Below, piece by piece: positions 1 through 13,700 of a stretch of DNA of 64,000 bases. A model generated the notes under the pieces. The model made no database searches, was not told the DNA's origin, and saw only the letters and a list, made by a program, of their open reading frames with translations. Where the stretch lies: contig NC_079511.1 of assembly GCF_000801105.2 (NCBI RefSeq), forward strand, positions 13,942,784 to 14,006,783. The letters run 5' to 3'. The stretch comes from Raphanus sativus (taxonomy: Eukaryota > Streptophyta > Magnoliopsida > Brassicales > Brassicaceae). The position numbers were made by a program, and so were the translations under genes. Positions within the stretch are counted from its first letter, which is position 1; every line of letters begins with the position of its first letter.

Positions 1-3000
1 ACAAGCATATTCACCAGAAATGTCGAATCAAACTTTTTTTTAAATCTTTGCAGGTCTTGAAGAAGAAGGAGAATTAGAGAAAAGAAAAAGAAGATTCATG
101 TAGAAGAAGAAGCAGTCAGAAGAACTAAAGATAAAAAAAGATTCATGAAGAAAAAGAAGCCGACAACAATGGTTAACCGGATGAGTTATTCTGGGTTTTT
201 AACATTAGTCTGGCCAAAATAATGGATGCCACATTTTTTATCAATTATATTATTTAGTTATGTTATTTGTTATCCCAACATCAATCACCATTACTGTTAA
301 AGACTAAAGTTAACTTATAATGTTTCATGATTAAGTTTGGCGTGTGTCATGTCTACTAGTGGTTACAAATTGTGATATCTGGATTATAAAAGTATATCTG
401 GTTAGGTGATGATTTACCTGGATTGGCATAGAATAATGCAGTTTCGTTTGATTCAAATTTTTTTAGGTCAGTACATATATATCTACTGTGAACAATAATT
501 GTTATGATATGTATCTGCTATAACTCGTTACGATATGTATCTGCTATAACTCACTTCTGACACATGCATTTTTTACTGACACAAAGATTGCATTTTCTCT
601 GTTTAAAAACACAAAAGTCTATATTTTTTTGAATGTCACGCGCTTGAATTCATCGTCACCACTACACACAAGGGCAGAATTGTCTTTCAAGTTGGCATGC
701 ATTCCATCTCGTCTAAATATAAAACATTTTGGTTATACACCTAATTGCCATGCTTCCTATGTATATTCAACCAAATAACCCTATATTTATCATCTGTCTC
801 AAAAAGTACAAATCAATGTATAAATCAACTTTTTACTTGATTTGTTTCAAAACTAAATTTACCAATCTAACTAAATATATTGTATACAATCTTGGTTTAA
901 TATACTTATAGATTTTTTAGAGTGAATTTGCCCAAAATACTAAAAGAAGTTGGACTCAAAAACAAAGATTCTCTAGCTATCTGAGCATTATAATTTGATT
1001 GAAATATTTATGTAAATATTTAAATTAATTATTTTATTTTTAAGCAATAAATAAAATTGCCTGATTTTTGTTTTGAACAAATTTGTCTAATTTTCTTTAG
1101 AAAATATATAGTTTTTTATTTCACTTTTTAATTTAGTTTTTATAAGTTTTAATTTTCTGATTTCTTTTAGTCTTTTTTATTATCAAAATCGTATGTTCAA
1201 CATCATGGTCTTTCTTATTTAGGTTTGTGTCTAGTTGGTATCTTCCGTGAGATCTATAATCTACCATATATATTATTTTAATCACAATTGGTCTTCATAT
1301 ACATCAAAATATTTTGTGCAGCTATCTAGTTCCTTCTCTCTTTAAAAACAAATTGCTACTAAATCCTAGCCGCCATAGAGAAAAATAGAGATTTTTTGTG
1401 CTCTTGCGCCGGTAGCTTTTTAAGCACCGGTTCTGGGATTTCTTGTCTATTAGTTTTTTCTTTTTTGTTCTCCAGTATTATGGCTTCATTCTGAATTTAT
1501 TTCCCATGTTTCCAGGGATATTATCGTTTTCCGCCGGCTTTTATAATCAGAGATATACTCATCTTTTTCCGTTATTTGTTTAATGGTTGTCGTAGATTGT
1601 TCAATGAGTTCAAGAATCAAATTTTCAGAAGGGATCTCCTCCGGAACAGATTTAACCAAAGAAAAAGATCTATCTTAATCTAGAAAATTTTCCTCGTGTA
1701 GGCAACGCAAGTGATTGCAGTCCACTGTGATGCCAGGAAAGTCCTTTGATAGTTAACAAGCACGAAACAAAATCAGCTTGATGTCAATGTATTGTCGCCA
1801 TCCAACCAATATTAGGTCTAGATTTTATCATTGTTTTCTCTTGTAGTCGTAATTGTCAGGTCATATTTTCTGTCGGGTTAGATTGTTTTCTCAAGAGATT
1901 ATTTTGGCTTTCTTGATGCGATGTACCATATCAACTGTTATGTTATTGTCTTTGATAGACTGAATAAAAAAGCCTTAGATGAAAAAATAATAATAACACA
2001 TTGCTTATTGAACCTCAATTTTCTCTTATCCTTTGTGTTATATTAGTCTATGAGATCCATTGAAAACATATCTTACTGTGTATTCAACAAAATCTATGAT
2101 ACAGTCAATTCCCTTTTTAAAACAAAGAAACCGTTATTGTAAATAGTGTTTCATTGTTTGAATAAATTCTCAGGTTAATTTTGCAGAGTTTATGAGAGCA
2201 CTGAAGAATTTATAAAATGTAAGAAAAGGTAGAAGGCGGATAACCCATTACATCACACGTAAATAAACTTCAATAAACAGTGATTACCAAATCAGTCTGA
2301 AGCTGAGTTTAACCATTCACCTAACATCAACAGTACAAATATCAAGTATTATCTAGATTACCATATCAGTCTACAGTAAAGAACAGAGTAATTAAGAATG
2401 GTATAGATAAAGTAGATGTAAACTGTTATGTGACGCCACTGGGCTGTTTGAGACGTTCACAATTGTTATCCCTCTCGTAGCCTTGTTTTCCTTGCTTTTG
2501 TATGCTTAGTTCATGTATTTTGTTCCCCCTCCCTTACTGCATTCTACAATACAACCAATCACACACAGAGGCAAACATCATTATTTCCATATAAGATGGT
2601 AACTTCTATTGGATTCCACCTCTCCTGAAGTGAGACGGGTTAGCTATGTTTCTCTGCAGTAGCTTATACTTTACATGTCTGTGTAGTTGGGGATGTTTGT
2701 ATCTTTTTTTTTATGATTGTGTCCTATTGTTAAAGAAGGGTTCAAGAGGACCACATAACTACTTAATTATTATTGATATGTGTAATTTGATCTGGAAGTT
2801 GAGAAGGGAGGGTGCTTTGAGGTATAACTATAACTCAAGAGTGCAACTATGGATACCTGAGAGTACTGCATCGGAGTCATCACATCCAATGCAGCATTTG
2901 CAGTTTTTGGAGCACTTGGAGCAGGCTATATATCACAACAGCCCTTGTCCGTTTGAACTGGTCATTTTTCCGGTCCAGCTGAACTCATTTGACTGTGTGT

Positions 3001-4850
3001 TAAAATGTTAGCATTGCAAAACAATTAAAATACTTCTATGATATAAATTGAGAGATTTTGAAGCTAAACCTGAGGTTAAGAGGCTATTACATATTTGTTG
3101 AATTTAACATCTGTTAGAGGCTCGATCTTTTTGTAACCATGGTTGAATGATGAAGCGGATAGGTTAGTGTAGTGGTAGTATAAGAAATGTTAAGTAATGA
3201 GGTTGAGCATTTTCAGCACATATTGGATTATGGGAAGGAGACAAACCGCTATAAATAGGATCATTTGGCTGACTCAGTATCGAGCTAAGCACTAAAACTT
3301 TACACGTACTGGCTCTCTCTCTTCTCTCTGGTCTCGTGGTGATTATATGATTTTGTGTTTGTTGAACTCCAAACTGTTCTTACCTGATTAGTTTGTTTAC
3401 AGGAAACAAAATAAGCTGGTGTACAGGATAATAAATCTTTTTATAATGAGGGTAATCTTCCTACAATTTTGAGGGTTAATGCTTGTTGCCACAGTGACCT
3501 TAAGGCCCACGCTGAAGCTTTATATCTTTTCATGAAATATTATGACTAGTGCATCGAACACACTCATGCAAACAATATGTACATCCTATACAGGTGTAAT
3601 GATAGAAGTGGAGTTAATCGTTTCAATATTTATTAGAGATGAAGACAATGAAAAACCGGTCACACAAGATGTTTTCACTAACCTTTGAATTCTAATAGTT
3701 TCCATAACATGTTCTTTGTCTTGTGCGGCACCATTCAACTTGTGCCTGATAGAATTCAGTTCGCCAATAATGTCTTACCAAGAAAGAAAATGAACATTGT
3801 CAACAGCAAAATAGTATTTGAACAAAGGATAAGAGACTAACCAGAAAAAATGTATTAGTGTTTGCCAAAAATAATTATTCTTCATTTCGAAACCGGAACA
3901 ACTCCATCGGGATTGAATGAACCGATTGCTATCTCAGCGAAGGCGGTCTGGTTACTGAATCATATGGAGATATTAGAGTTCGAGAACTTTAAGTCACCAT
4001 TGCTACGTGACAGTCAAAACAAATAACAGAGTACACTAATCCCAGTCTAAGGTTTTCCTCCGATAATAATGATTGAGAAGTAGTAACTGATGAATTTTAC
4101 AGTCAAATACCCTTATTTATAGGTCGAGATTTAATCCTTAAAGAAGGAGAGAGTGTATTTGAATGAAAAGAAGTGGGAATAGTGGGTCGGTGGTGTTAAA
4201 AGATACGTAAATAAATTATGATTGAATGCAGATAACGGTTACGCCACCGCATTCCATGGAACATAGAGTGACACCAGGGCATCTAATCCATACCAAAGAG
4301 AAGAAGATGATGTGAGTAAGGTTATCCATAGATCTTTGTTGGACTTTCTCTTGATATATTTTGAGCCCATTTATAAAGAGATTAATTTTATTATTTGAAA
4401 CCAATTAAAAAAATTCCTTTGTAACTTAAAAACCAATTAAATTACCAATTTATAAACTGGAGAACGAAACTTCTTAGAAACTTGTGCATATAACGTATCG
4501 AAATTTGCCCATAAAAAGGAGAAAAAACTAGTATTAGATCTTCTTGAACATCTCCAAACCATAGTATATAAACTACTATATATACTATGATCATAAAATA
4601 AAATAGAGAAATTAGTTTTTTTTTTTATAAACAAAATAGGGAAATTAGTTATAGGTATATAAGTGACAACCGACCAATGAACCACATAAAATAATCCCAA
4701 TCCAAGTTGACGAAAAAATAAAAATAACAATCAATACAAATGAGTATAAGGCTTGTTTCACATCAAATTATCAGTTTATACTTTATACAGTTTATTGACT
4801 TCTGTTGTACAAAAAATCAAAAATATCACATACACGACATGCAAACAACT
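1..4850. other. Gene-poor upstream region
   Basis: No gene could be supported here. The first 200 bases are purine-rich. Around 1340-1995 there is a stretch with a GC-richer head and an A-rich tail that looks like the untranslated remains of a non-LTR retroelement, but no target duplication was found. An open frame at 2646-3011 shows no recognisable domain and no convincing codon pattern. The rest is AT-rich intergenic DNA leading to the peroxidase promoter. Confidence 0.5.
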
Positions 4851-4920
4851 CATCTGAATTATTAAAATACTGAAGGTGTGCTTCCCACGAATAATCATCA
4901 CATTTATTTTCGACCCCCAG

Positions 4921-4928
4921 TATATAAA
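4921..4928 (+). promoter_or_regulatory. TATA box of the peroxidase gene
   Basis: The octamer TATATAAA lies 65 bases upstream of the peroxidase ATG. This is the usual distance for a plant TATA box with a 30-45 base leader. Confidence 0.6.
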
Positions 4929-4992
4929 CTACTCGCAGACATCTCTCGACCATATCAAACAAAATCAAACCCAATAAAAAAAAGGCAAGATA

Positions 4993-6393
4993 ATGAAGTC
5001 GGCCGTGATCTCAGTCTTCGTCCTCGTGATTCTCGTGGCCTGGCAAGTATCGGCTGGCAAAGACTTACCGGAGGAGGGAGGATACGGAGGCGACGAGGAA
5101 GAGGACACAAAGTCATGGTTTCCTTTGGACAATCTATTATCGTTGAGTTATTATGATAAGATTTGTCCAAATTTTGAGAAAATCGTTGATAGCAAAGTCA
5201 GGGAATGGACAAAGACTGATCCGTCCCTTGGGCCAGCCCTCCTACGCCTTCTCTTCCACGATTGCGGCGTCACGGTATTCCAATTATACCTTCATAAATA
5301 TTATTGAACAGAAATCGTTCAACTTCATAGAATACATATTAGCCTCACCTCCCACGTTATAGCTAATATGCTTTTCATATATTTATAATATATAGTTTAC
5401 ATAGTTTTAAAAGTCGACCTGTATTGATTGTTCTTCAAATGCTGTTAGAGTTTGTGTTGGTATAACTGAAATATGCGGAATACAATGACAAAACCAACTA
5501 TTGGAAAAAACTTGATTTAGATTAGATCCTTTAGTGACAAATTTCATTTCATTTTGAAGAATAGATGAACAAACGTAGTGACTAGTAATGAGAAGATAAC
5601 TTATCTTCTGTGAATGGGTAACAACTTTCAGGGATGCGATGCATCTATTCTTCTAGACCACAAAGGAGCGGAGAGAAGATCTCCAGCAAGCAAAACCCTA
5701 AGAGGCTTCGAGCTAATCGACGATATCAAGTCTGAGATCGAGAAAGCCTGCCCCGGTCTAGTCTCATGTGCCGACATCCTAACCGCAGCTAGCCGCAGCG
5801 CCACCTACCAACTAGGTGGTCCTTACTGGCCCAACGCCTACGGACGTCGTGACTCCAAAGACTCTTACGCTAGAGACGCCGAGAAAGTCCCCTCAGGCCG
5901 CCGTGACATCACCGCCCTTCTCGAGACGTTTCAGTCTTACGGACTCAACGTTCTCGACCTTGTCGTCCTTTCCGGAGCCCACACCATCGGAAAAGCCTAC
6001 TGTGGAACCATCCAGTCGAGGCTCTACAACTTCAACGCCACCCATGGAACTGATCCGTCCATTGACACCAAATACGCAGATTTCTTGCGCCGCAAGTGTC
6101 GTTGGGCCTCGGAGACGGTTTACCTAGACGCCACGACTCCGGTGGTATTCGATAATCAGTATTACATTAATCTTCAGAAGAATATGGGAGTTTTGACGAC
6201 TGATGCGGAGCTTGCGAAGGACCCGAGGACCGCTCCGCTTGTAAAAGCTTTCGCGGAGCAGCCGCCTCAGATGTTCAGACATCAGTTTGCTGTGTCGATG
6301 GCTAAGCTGGTCAATGTCGGTGTCATCACCGGTGAAGACCGTATTGGAGAGATCCGGAGGGTTTGCAGCAAATCTAACTCCAAACGTTACTGA
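4993..6393 (+). CDS. PER7: Class III peroxidase, PER7-like
   Basis: Secreted haem peroxidase that oxidises phenolic or other donors with H2O2 in the apoplast or cell wall. Exons are 4993-5274 and 5632-6393, with a GT-AG intron of 357 bases, giving 347 residues; the Arabidopsis protein is about 349. Residues 1-21 form a signal peptide. The distal haem pocket is RLLFHDC, with Arg85 and His89. GCDAS follows directly across the splice junction, and the proximal haem-ligand motif SGAHTIG contains His211. Cysteines at the expected places support the four conserved disulfides. The acidic, glycine-rich stretch after the signal peptide (LPEEGGYGGDEEED) is, from memory, characteristic of PER7 (At1g30870). 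The ATG follows a clear TATA box. No defect is seen, so the gene appears functional. Confidence 0.93.
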
Positions 6394-6866
6394 TTTTTTT
6401 TTTCCAAAAAAAATCGGTGCTGAGTTTATAACAGAATCTTGCTTGACAAATAATTTCTTGTTTTGTTTCAATTTTAATTTTGTGATACGTTGTCTGAACA
6501 AGAAAAACATGTGAATCTTGATCTATACTAAGATTTTGTGATAAGTTATCAGAGGTTTGTACGTCTGCTTTATATTTGATACTTTATCACGATTTTACCA
6601 AATCCAACATGATAAAAACGTTATAAAGGTTTACAAGATTGATTGAAAACTAAAACGATGGCTTTTGGTGCAAGAAAATAATGTGGGAGGGTATTAATCA
6701 GATAAGTCTTTAGGTTCAGAAATCAAAATCACGTTTATAGGGGGTCTCTATAATACTCCCAAGTTCACCACAAAAAAAAAGATACAAAATAAGCCATTTT
6801 CTAAGAACCTGGGAACATAGATATGAGATGTGAAACAGAACAAGAAACAAAACAAAACTTGAGAAC

Positions 6867-7391
6867 TTAGACTCGCTTGCCTCGAAGGACACCCTTGCTG
6901 CGACGATTCTTCATGCCCAACTTAAACTTCTTCTTCAACTTCTTCCCAATGGGTTTAAGAGACTTGTTACGCTTCTCACCATCCATTTCCACATCTACAA
7001 ATAAAAAACGATTTTGTATCCATTAAAGAACATATATATATATACTACCAACACTTTCAAAAGATTCAGACATAGCGAACAAAAACCAAACAGCGGTTCC
7101 ATCAACCTATACAAATTCCAGCAATTGACGCAAACTACAGTTGAAATAGAACATACCCATATCGTTGGCCATAGTGCCGGAGGCAGAGGTGGACTCAGGT
7201 GTCGGCGCCGCCACTTCCATGAACGGAGAAGGAGGTGGCTGACGAACAGGTAGTTTGGGGGCGGCGAGTGCGGCTTCGATGGCGGCGGACTTGGCGTCGT
7301 CTCTTGTTAGAGTGAATGCTTCCTTCTCCACTATTTCTCTTCTAATAGCTCTCAATCTCTTCACCCTCTTGCATCTCATTGATTTCGCCAT
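6867..7391 (-). CDS. Small basic LLP/DUF2423-like protein
   Basis: Two exons, 7391-7157 and 6994-6867, give a 120-residue protein. The N-terminus (MAKSMRCKRVKRLRAIRRE) has the pattern of the LLP homologue/UPF0642 (DUF2423) family, small basic nuclear or nucleolar proteins linked to ribosome biogenesis in yeast and animals. The middle is alanine- and proline-rich. The C-terminal 43 residues are very lysine-rich (KKLKKKFKLGMKNRRSKG), as in that family. It lies tail-to-tail with the peroxidase, about 470 bases away. It corresponds in position to At1g30880, a short protein of unknown function. The gene structure is secure; the family assignment is an inference from the N-terminal motif. Confidence 0.75.
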
Positions 7392-8049
7392 CGTTTCGCT
7401 AGAGAAGATGCGATATTAGGGTTTCGGGAGAGAAGGGGGGGCTTTAGGATTTGGGTGTCGGGTTTGGTTATATCGTCTAAACCTAATTGTGGACAAATTG
7501 CTCGTCTTTTGTTTGGTTACAAGAATAGCTATATCCTGTCCAGTTGTATGGCCCATATCCTAAGAAATTATTCTTTTATTGGGCCATTAATGATATCTAC
7601 AGGCCCAAATATCATTTTGTAAGTGATGCTTAATACTTCTATCATTTGGTGCGTATGCTTGGGTAATCGTATTATGCGTCGATGCCATTGACGTGTTTCG
7701 GTGTTTGTGCGCTGGGATATTCTTGTTGAAGACGATGAAACATGTTTTGTTTGCTTAAGTAAGGAGTTATGTTCCGAGCAAATGTGGTGAAGATAGAAAG
7801 TGCCATTGTGAACAGTATTGTATTAGTTTATTTATACTTCTTCCTACCATTTTCTGTTTTATCTTTATTAATATGTGCTTGTACAAACTATCATTCGATT
7901 AGCAAAAAGAAACAATTTTCTTGTTTCTGCATATGAAAAAGAAAATAGGCAAGATATTCACGCAAATGGGACAATTATAATTTATAAATCACGAATTGAC
8001 ATTTTCTCTCCAACCACGTATAAAGTATTCTTGTAAGTAGTTCTCCCTA

Positions 8050-9780
8050 GTTTTTTTTTTTAGTCAAAAAAAAAAGAGAAATTAGAACCTATAGCCATAA
8101 AAAAAATCATAATTGGCAGACTAGCTATTTAACCTAACGATTCTATACACTCCGTTATATTTCCATATTAATATGGTATTATCCCTTCATGAAACCGGCT
8201 GAACCTGATAAAAAATAATTAAAAAATTAACTATCAACCTCACAAAAGCAAATCATGACTTAAAGAGAGGTTCACATCTTCTCCTTTTCACTTTCTCTGG
8301 TAACTTCCTTGAGGCTAAAGGTCTCCGGTTCCGATCTGCTCCAACGCCTTGCATCCGTATGCAATCGAAAGCTTCTCCATCTCGTCCGTCTTCCGCATTA
8401 GGGATTCAGCGGCCGGTAGTAACACAACCTTCCTCTCCAATTTCACCAAGTCGATTCTTCTCAAATATTTGTAAGTCCCGTAAGTTCTCGGTGTTTTTTT
8501 CTGTCGATTATCTTCACACTCGCTTCGACTGTGCTTATTTTCTTTGAAATTTTGGGCTTGTCTAAGATTAGGGTCTTTTAATTGCTAAGTCCATATCATC
8601 GTTCCGTTGCATACCATCGGCCCCGTTACGGTTGCATATCATCGGGTTTTCCTGGGTTGTGTGAGGGTTCCTTTAATTTGAATTATCTCTGTATCGGTGC
8701 TGCAAATTAGGTAGTATAGTAATTTAGGGAAAGATATGTGGAATATCACGGCTTACAAATGCTCACTAAGTAGACATAGTATGATATTTATAATCTTCCA
8801 TTTGAAATAAAATAGTATTCGTATCAAATTGAACTATTCCACTGAGTATAGTTTCACTTGCTATTATGCTTTGCTTGGCTGGCATTTCCTTGTTTGCACG
8901 ACAGTTGGTCACCGAGAAGGATTTCGAACTCTAGTGGCTCTTTGTGGGGAAACCAATTCGTTATGCTATACAATTTGGTTGTGTTCGTACATAGCACAAA
9001 ATCCGTCTGATATATTCTACTTGAAATATTGGAATACCTGATTTCGTTTATTTATACCATTCCATCTGAGATCCATTCCGCTGATTTGCTCTTCATCTTA
9101 TGAGTGCATGTTTGGCATGGAAGACTTAGGTCTTCCATGTAGATTGTTTGAGACATGATATAAGTCCACTGGAAAAAATGGTTAACAACTATTTCAATCT
9201 CTGTTGGATCGAAGTGTTCAAGAGTGCATTGAAGGATGAGGATTTAGAGATGTTGGATGCGTCACAGTTTGGTCAAGTATTGCAGATGGGGGATTATACC
9301 TTCTCCACCACTCGTATTTTTTATTATATTGTCTACATTTTTCATTGTCTATTCCATATGTCTGAGGATGAATGTAATTACATAACTCCGTAATTCAAGA
9401 AGGGTTTAATTTATGAAAGATTTGGGTTGCAATGGATGAGGGTTTATATTTTCCTAACTTAGGTTTAGTGTTTATTGTCAAGTGTTCTATTATTGATTCT
9501 CCCATTAGCTATCTATTTTATGTAAATTAGTGATTGCTGGACTATACAAATAGCAACAAGTAACATAGAATGAATCATCATTTCCCCAAAAATGTTATGT
9601 GTCACAAAAATCCACCACGTCATTTACTTTAGAATTTACAACTGGTAACTTATTAAGGAAAGGGATAGAACCGGATAAAATATGACAAAAAGACAAACAT
9701 TGAATTATGTCAAGATCATTGTTACTGATTTAATTTGTCTCTCAAATATGGCTAGTTGGCCAATAAGCCCAAAAAAAAAC
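8050..9780. mobile_element. Probable Mutator-like (MULE) element with a DUF1985-like fragment
   Basis: A 12-base direct repeat, TAGTTCTCCCTA, lies at 8038-8049 and 9781-9792. The enclosed 1.73 kb begins GTTTTTTTTT and ends AAAAAAAAAC. Near each end is an inverted copy of ATTGGC..ACTAGC.AT (8112-8130 and 9748-9764), so the ends are imperfect inverted repeats. Inside, 9148-9300 encodes SPLEKMVNNYFNLCWIEVF followed by a stretch ending SQFGQVLQMG, which resembles the DUF1985 region found next to Ulp1-type proteases in plant MULEs. No intact transposase or protease is present. A 3' poly(A) reading as a retroposon is the main alternative. Confidence 0.45.
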
Positions 9781-9792
9781 TAGTTCTCCCTA

Positions 9793-10734
9793 ATCATTTT
9801 TTATGTCAGAGAATTGGTCTTGCTAAATAAAAATGAATGCTTGTTAGTTGTTACAATATCGCTGAATTCATTAAAAACAAATTATTCATGGTCTGCCTTA
9901 AATAATTTGGAAATGATGGTAAAGCTAACAATTAGGTTGGATAATTCATTAAACAAGTTAATGTCAATTATGCAATAATTCATGTCTCCTAGTAATTGTC
10001 ACATCGGTGATTCGGATGATGCTCTAACTTAACCCATATGGCACTTCAACATTCCTCAAAAAGTCAATGAAGTATGCAATGGTCTTGATTTTTGTAACCA
10101 TTATTTATTGAAAAGTTATTGTTGCAGATAAAGATTGAAAACTTGTAGACTTGAGGTACCAGATTTTTGCAACGTTCTCCACTTGATTAAGCTTAAAGAT
10201 TAGAGCTTTGAAGAAAATGATAGGTTCTCACGTTTGCCTTACGTTCTAAGTTAACGTTATAATCTTTTTTCTGGTCAATTATTTAGAAAATATTTTTTTT
10301 ATCACATATTTAGAAAATAATATAAAAAAAAAGAAAGAGAGAGAAGTTTGTTGAAACAGTAGTTGCAGAGACATGGTTAGTTCTGCTGACTCTGTCAAGT
10401 CACCTTCTCTCTCGTTTACTTTACGTTAAGACCTCTTTCTTCCTCCAGAAAACAGAGAAATCCACTTTCCTGCAAACTTAATTCTTTTCTCTCTCGAACT
10501 TTTCCCCATCAAAGCTAAGCCTTTCTCTAATTTCCCATGGAAACACGTAGAAAATGAAGACAGTTTGAATCACCTAACTCTCTTGAAGATCTTATTTTTT
10601 GGTGAAAATCTACAGAAAATCGAAAAACAGAGATACCCTTTTGCTAAAAACCATTATTTTCGTATTAAAATAGCCAAAGAAAAAAAACAAATTACTACTT
10701 TAAATTCGAAACTCTGTTTTTCTAATCAGAAAGA
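9793..10734. other. Upstream region of the sorting receptor gene
   Basis: AT-rich DNA without a recognisable gene. From 10380 to 10520 the sequence becomes pyrimidine-rich (CT-rich runs), which probably marks the core promoter and leader of the downstream receptor. No clear TATA box was picked out. Confidence 0.4.
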
Positions 10735-13700
10735 ATGTCTTTGATCAATAAAGGAGCCACCTTGGCTCTATTTCTAGCGTTGACCATGGTGATCAACGGC
10801 GTTTTCGGGAGATTCATCGTTGAGAAGAGCAGCGTCACGATCTTAAGCCCTTTGGCAATGCGGTCGAAGCACGACGCAGCCATCGCTAACTTCGGCGTTC
10901 CTAACTACGGTGGATACATGATCGGGTCCGTAGTCTACGCCGGTCAAGGAGCTTTTGGATGCGACTCCTTTGGCAAAACTTTCAAACCCAAATTCCCTCG
11001 CCCCACCATCTTGATCATCGACCGTGGAGGTAACTGTTTCATTTCCATACACATGTATCTAATATTTGATCCAAATCGTTCAGCAAATCAGAGAACGGGT
11101 CCAACTTCCAACTATCTGCGATTTTGACCCGAACCAAACCTGCTGAAACGGAACAAACCAGAATGTTTGGTTTTTCCGCACAAGTTCGGTCCATTTCGAC
11201 ATGTTAAAAGGCATTTGGTTTGGTCCGGGAGTCGGTTAGTTCAGCTTTTCATTTTTCAAAAAACTAACAATACCAATTCCACCCATTATTTTCAAACCAA
11301 ACTAATCACATTTCAAAAACTGCAGTAATCAAATTTAACCAAAAAAATATCCAGATTAAACCGAAACTTCTGTTAGTTTGGTAAAATTTTCATTGACTGA
11401 ACTAACCAAATATTGAATTTTTAGTTGGTGCAATTCGACACAATTTTGTGCTAACCAAACTAACCTAAAGCCAGCCTTTCGAACCAAACCTGCATGCCTC
11501 TATGAGACTACATTTTCAAGAAAAAACATTTGAAACTCGCCTTTTTTTTAATTGAAGATTGTTGTAGATTGAAGAATTAGGATGGTAAGATCTGATTTTA
11601 ATTGTTTTTTTTTTCTTTTGTGGTTTGTTTTGTTTTGCATTAGAGTGTTACTTTGCATTAAAGGTATGGAACGGTCAAAAGTCCGGTGCAGCAGCAGTTC
11701 TAATAGCAGATAACGTAGACGAGTCATTGATAACAATGGATTCACCTGAAGAATCAAAAGAAGCTGATGACTTCATAGAGAAACTCACCATTCCATCTGC
11801 TTTAATCGACCTTTCTTTCGCAAATACTCTCAAGCAAGCTCTTAAAAAGGGAGAGGAAGTAGTCCTCAAAATAGACTGGAGCGAGTCATTGCCTCACCCG
11901 GATGAGAGAGTTGAGTATGAGCTATGGACTAACACGAACGATGAGTGTGGTGCACGTTGCGACGAGCAGATGAATTTTGTGAAAAACTTTAAAGGGCACG
12001 CGCAGATTCTTGAAAAAGGAGGATACTCTTTATTCACACCTCATTACATTACATGGTTTTGTCCTAAAGATTATGTTTCAAGCAATCAGTGTAAGTCTCA
12101 GTGTATAAACCAAGGGAGGTATTGTGCTCCCGACCCTGAGCAAGACTTTGGAGATGGATACGATGGGAAAGACATTGTTTTCGAGAACTTGAGACAGCTA
12201 TGTGTTCATAGAGTAGGGAAAGAGATTAACAAGTCCTGGGTGTGGTGGGACTATGTGACTGATTTTCACATCAGATGTTCCATGAAGGAGAAGAAGTATA
12301 GCAAAGAATGTGCCGAGAGCGTTGTCGAATCTCTAGGTAAGAGACATCATAATCGTTTTCAATTATCCTTTTCTCAACATTTCCGGGTCTTAAACAATGC
12401 TCTTATTCTCAGGTTTGCCACTTGACAAGATCAAGAAATGCATGGGTGATCCTGCGGCTGATGTGGAGAATGACGTTTTAAAAGCTGAGCAAGCGCTTCA
12501 GGTTGGACAGGGAGACCGTGGGGATGTCACAATCTTGCCAACATTGATCATCAACAATGCTCAATACCGAGGTTTGTTTCATTCCTTCTTATTGTAACAT
12601 GTTTTGTTTAGAATACAATAAAGTTAAAGATTCTTAAGCTGCTAATTCTGATCCATTGCTCAGGTAAACTCGAGAGTAGTTCGGTATTAAAGGCTATATG
12701 TTCAGGGTTCAAGGAGAGAACCGAACCAGGGATCTGTCTAAGTGGAGGTTAAACCAGTTCCCTTATAAGCTGATCTTCTTCTGGTAATAGAATAATACTA
12801 AAAGAAATATTATTTACTTTTTGAAAACAGATATAGAAACAAATGAATGTCTTGAAGCAAATGGAGGGTGTTGGCAGGACAAGAAATCTAATGTAACAGC
12901 TTGCAAGGTACTTGATTAATACCGTTTAAATGTCACTATTTAACTTTTTTTCTTCATAGATATTTATAGGCTTTTCAACTATATTGGATTCTATCAGGAC
13001 ACGTTTAGGGGAAGAGTATGTGAATGCCCTGTTGTGAATGGTGTGCAGTATAAAGGAGATGGTTATACTTCATGTGAACGTATGTTCTTCAACTTCTATA
13101 TTGTTTTTAAAAAAAAAACATATTGTGTTCTGGTTTGAATAAGAAGTCACATTTGCTTGAATGTTATTAACAGCTTATGGACCTGCGAGATGTTCAATCA
13201 ACGAAGGAGGCTGCTGGTCTGAAACCAAAAAGGGCTTAACCTTCTCTGCTTGTTCGGTAATAATGCCATAAAGTTTGGAACCTTTTTTGTGACAATTCGT
13301 CCCGTCCGTCGGACCTCTGGCTCACAGCTCTTTAGGGTACCGACCGCAATCCCTCCATTATGAATTCTCACTAACTCCATAATTAGGTTGTTGGTGAGGT
13401 TCAAACCCCCAATCTCACCCTTTAACAACTCTCCCACATGACAAACTGTCACTAATTGTCCTGTGGGAGTGCTGTTAAAGGGTGAGGTCGAGGGTTCGAA
13501 CCTCACCAATAACCTAATTATGGAGTTAGTGAAAATTCATAATAGAAAAATTGGGGTCGGTATGCTACAGCGCTGTGAGCTTGGGTCTACGGACGGGTGG
13601 TTCCGCAAAATGGGTTGTCACATTTTCATCCAAATTTCACATTGTTTCTTACGATTTTTTTTTCTTACTGTTGAATTTAGAACACGGAGACATCTGGATG

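Noticed and set aside
2646..3011. 121-residue open frame
   Set aside because: No domain, odd composition at the N-terminus, no neighbouring splice or promoter evidence, and another frame looks equally good in part.
11625..12425. 266-residue continuous frame as a separate gene
   Set aside because: It is exon 2 of the sorting receptor extended into flanking introns; splice sites at 11644 and 12336 give the proper protein.
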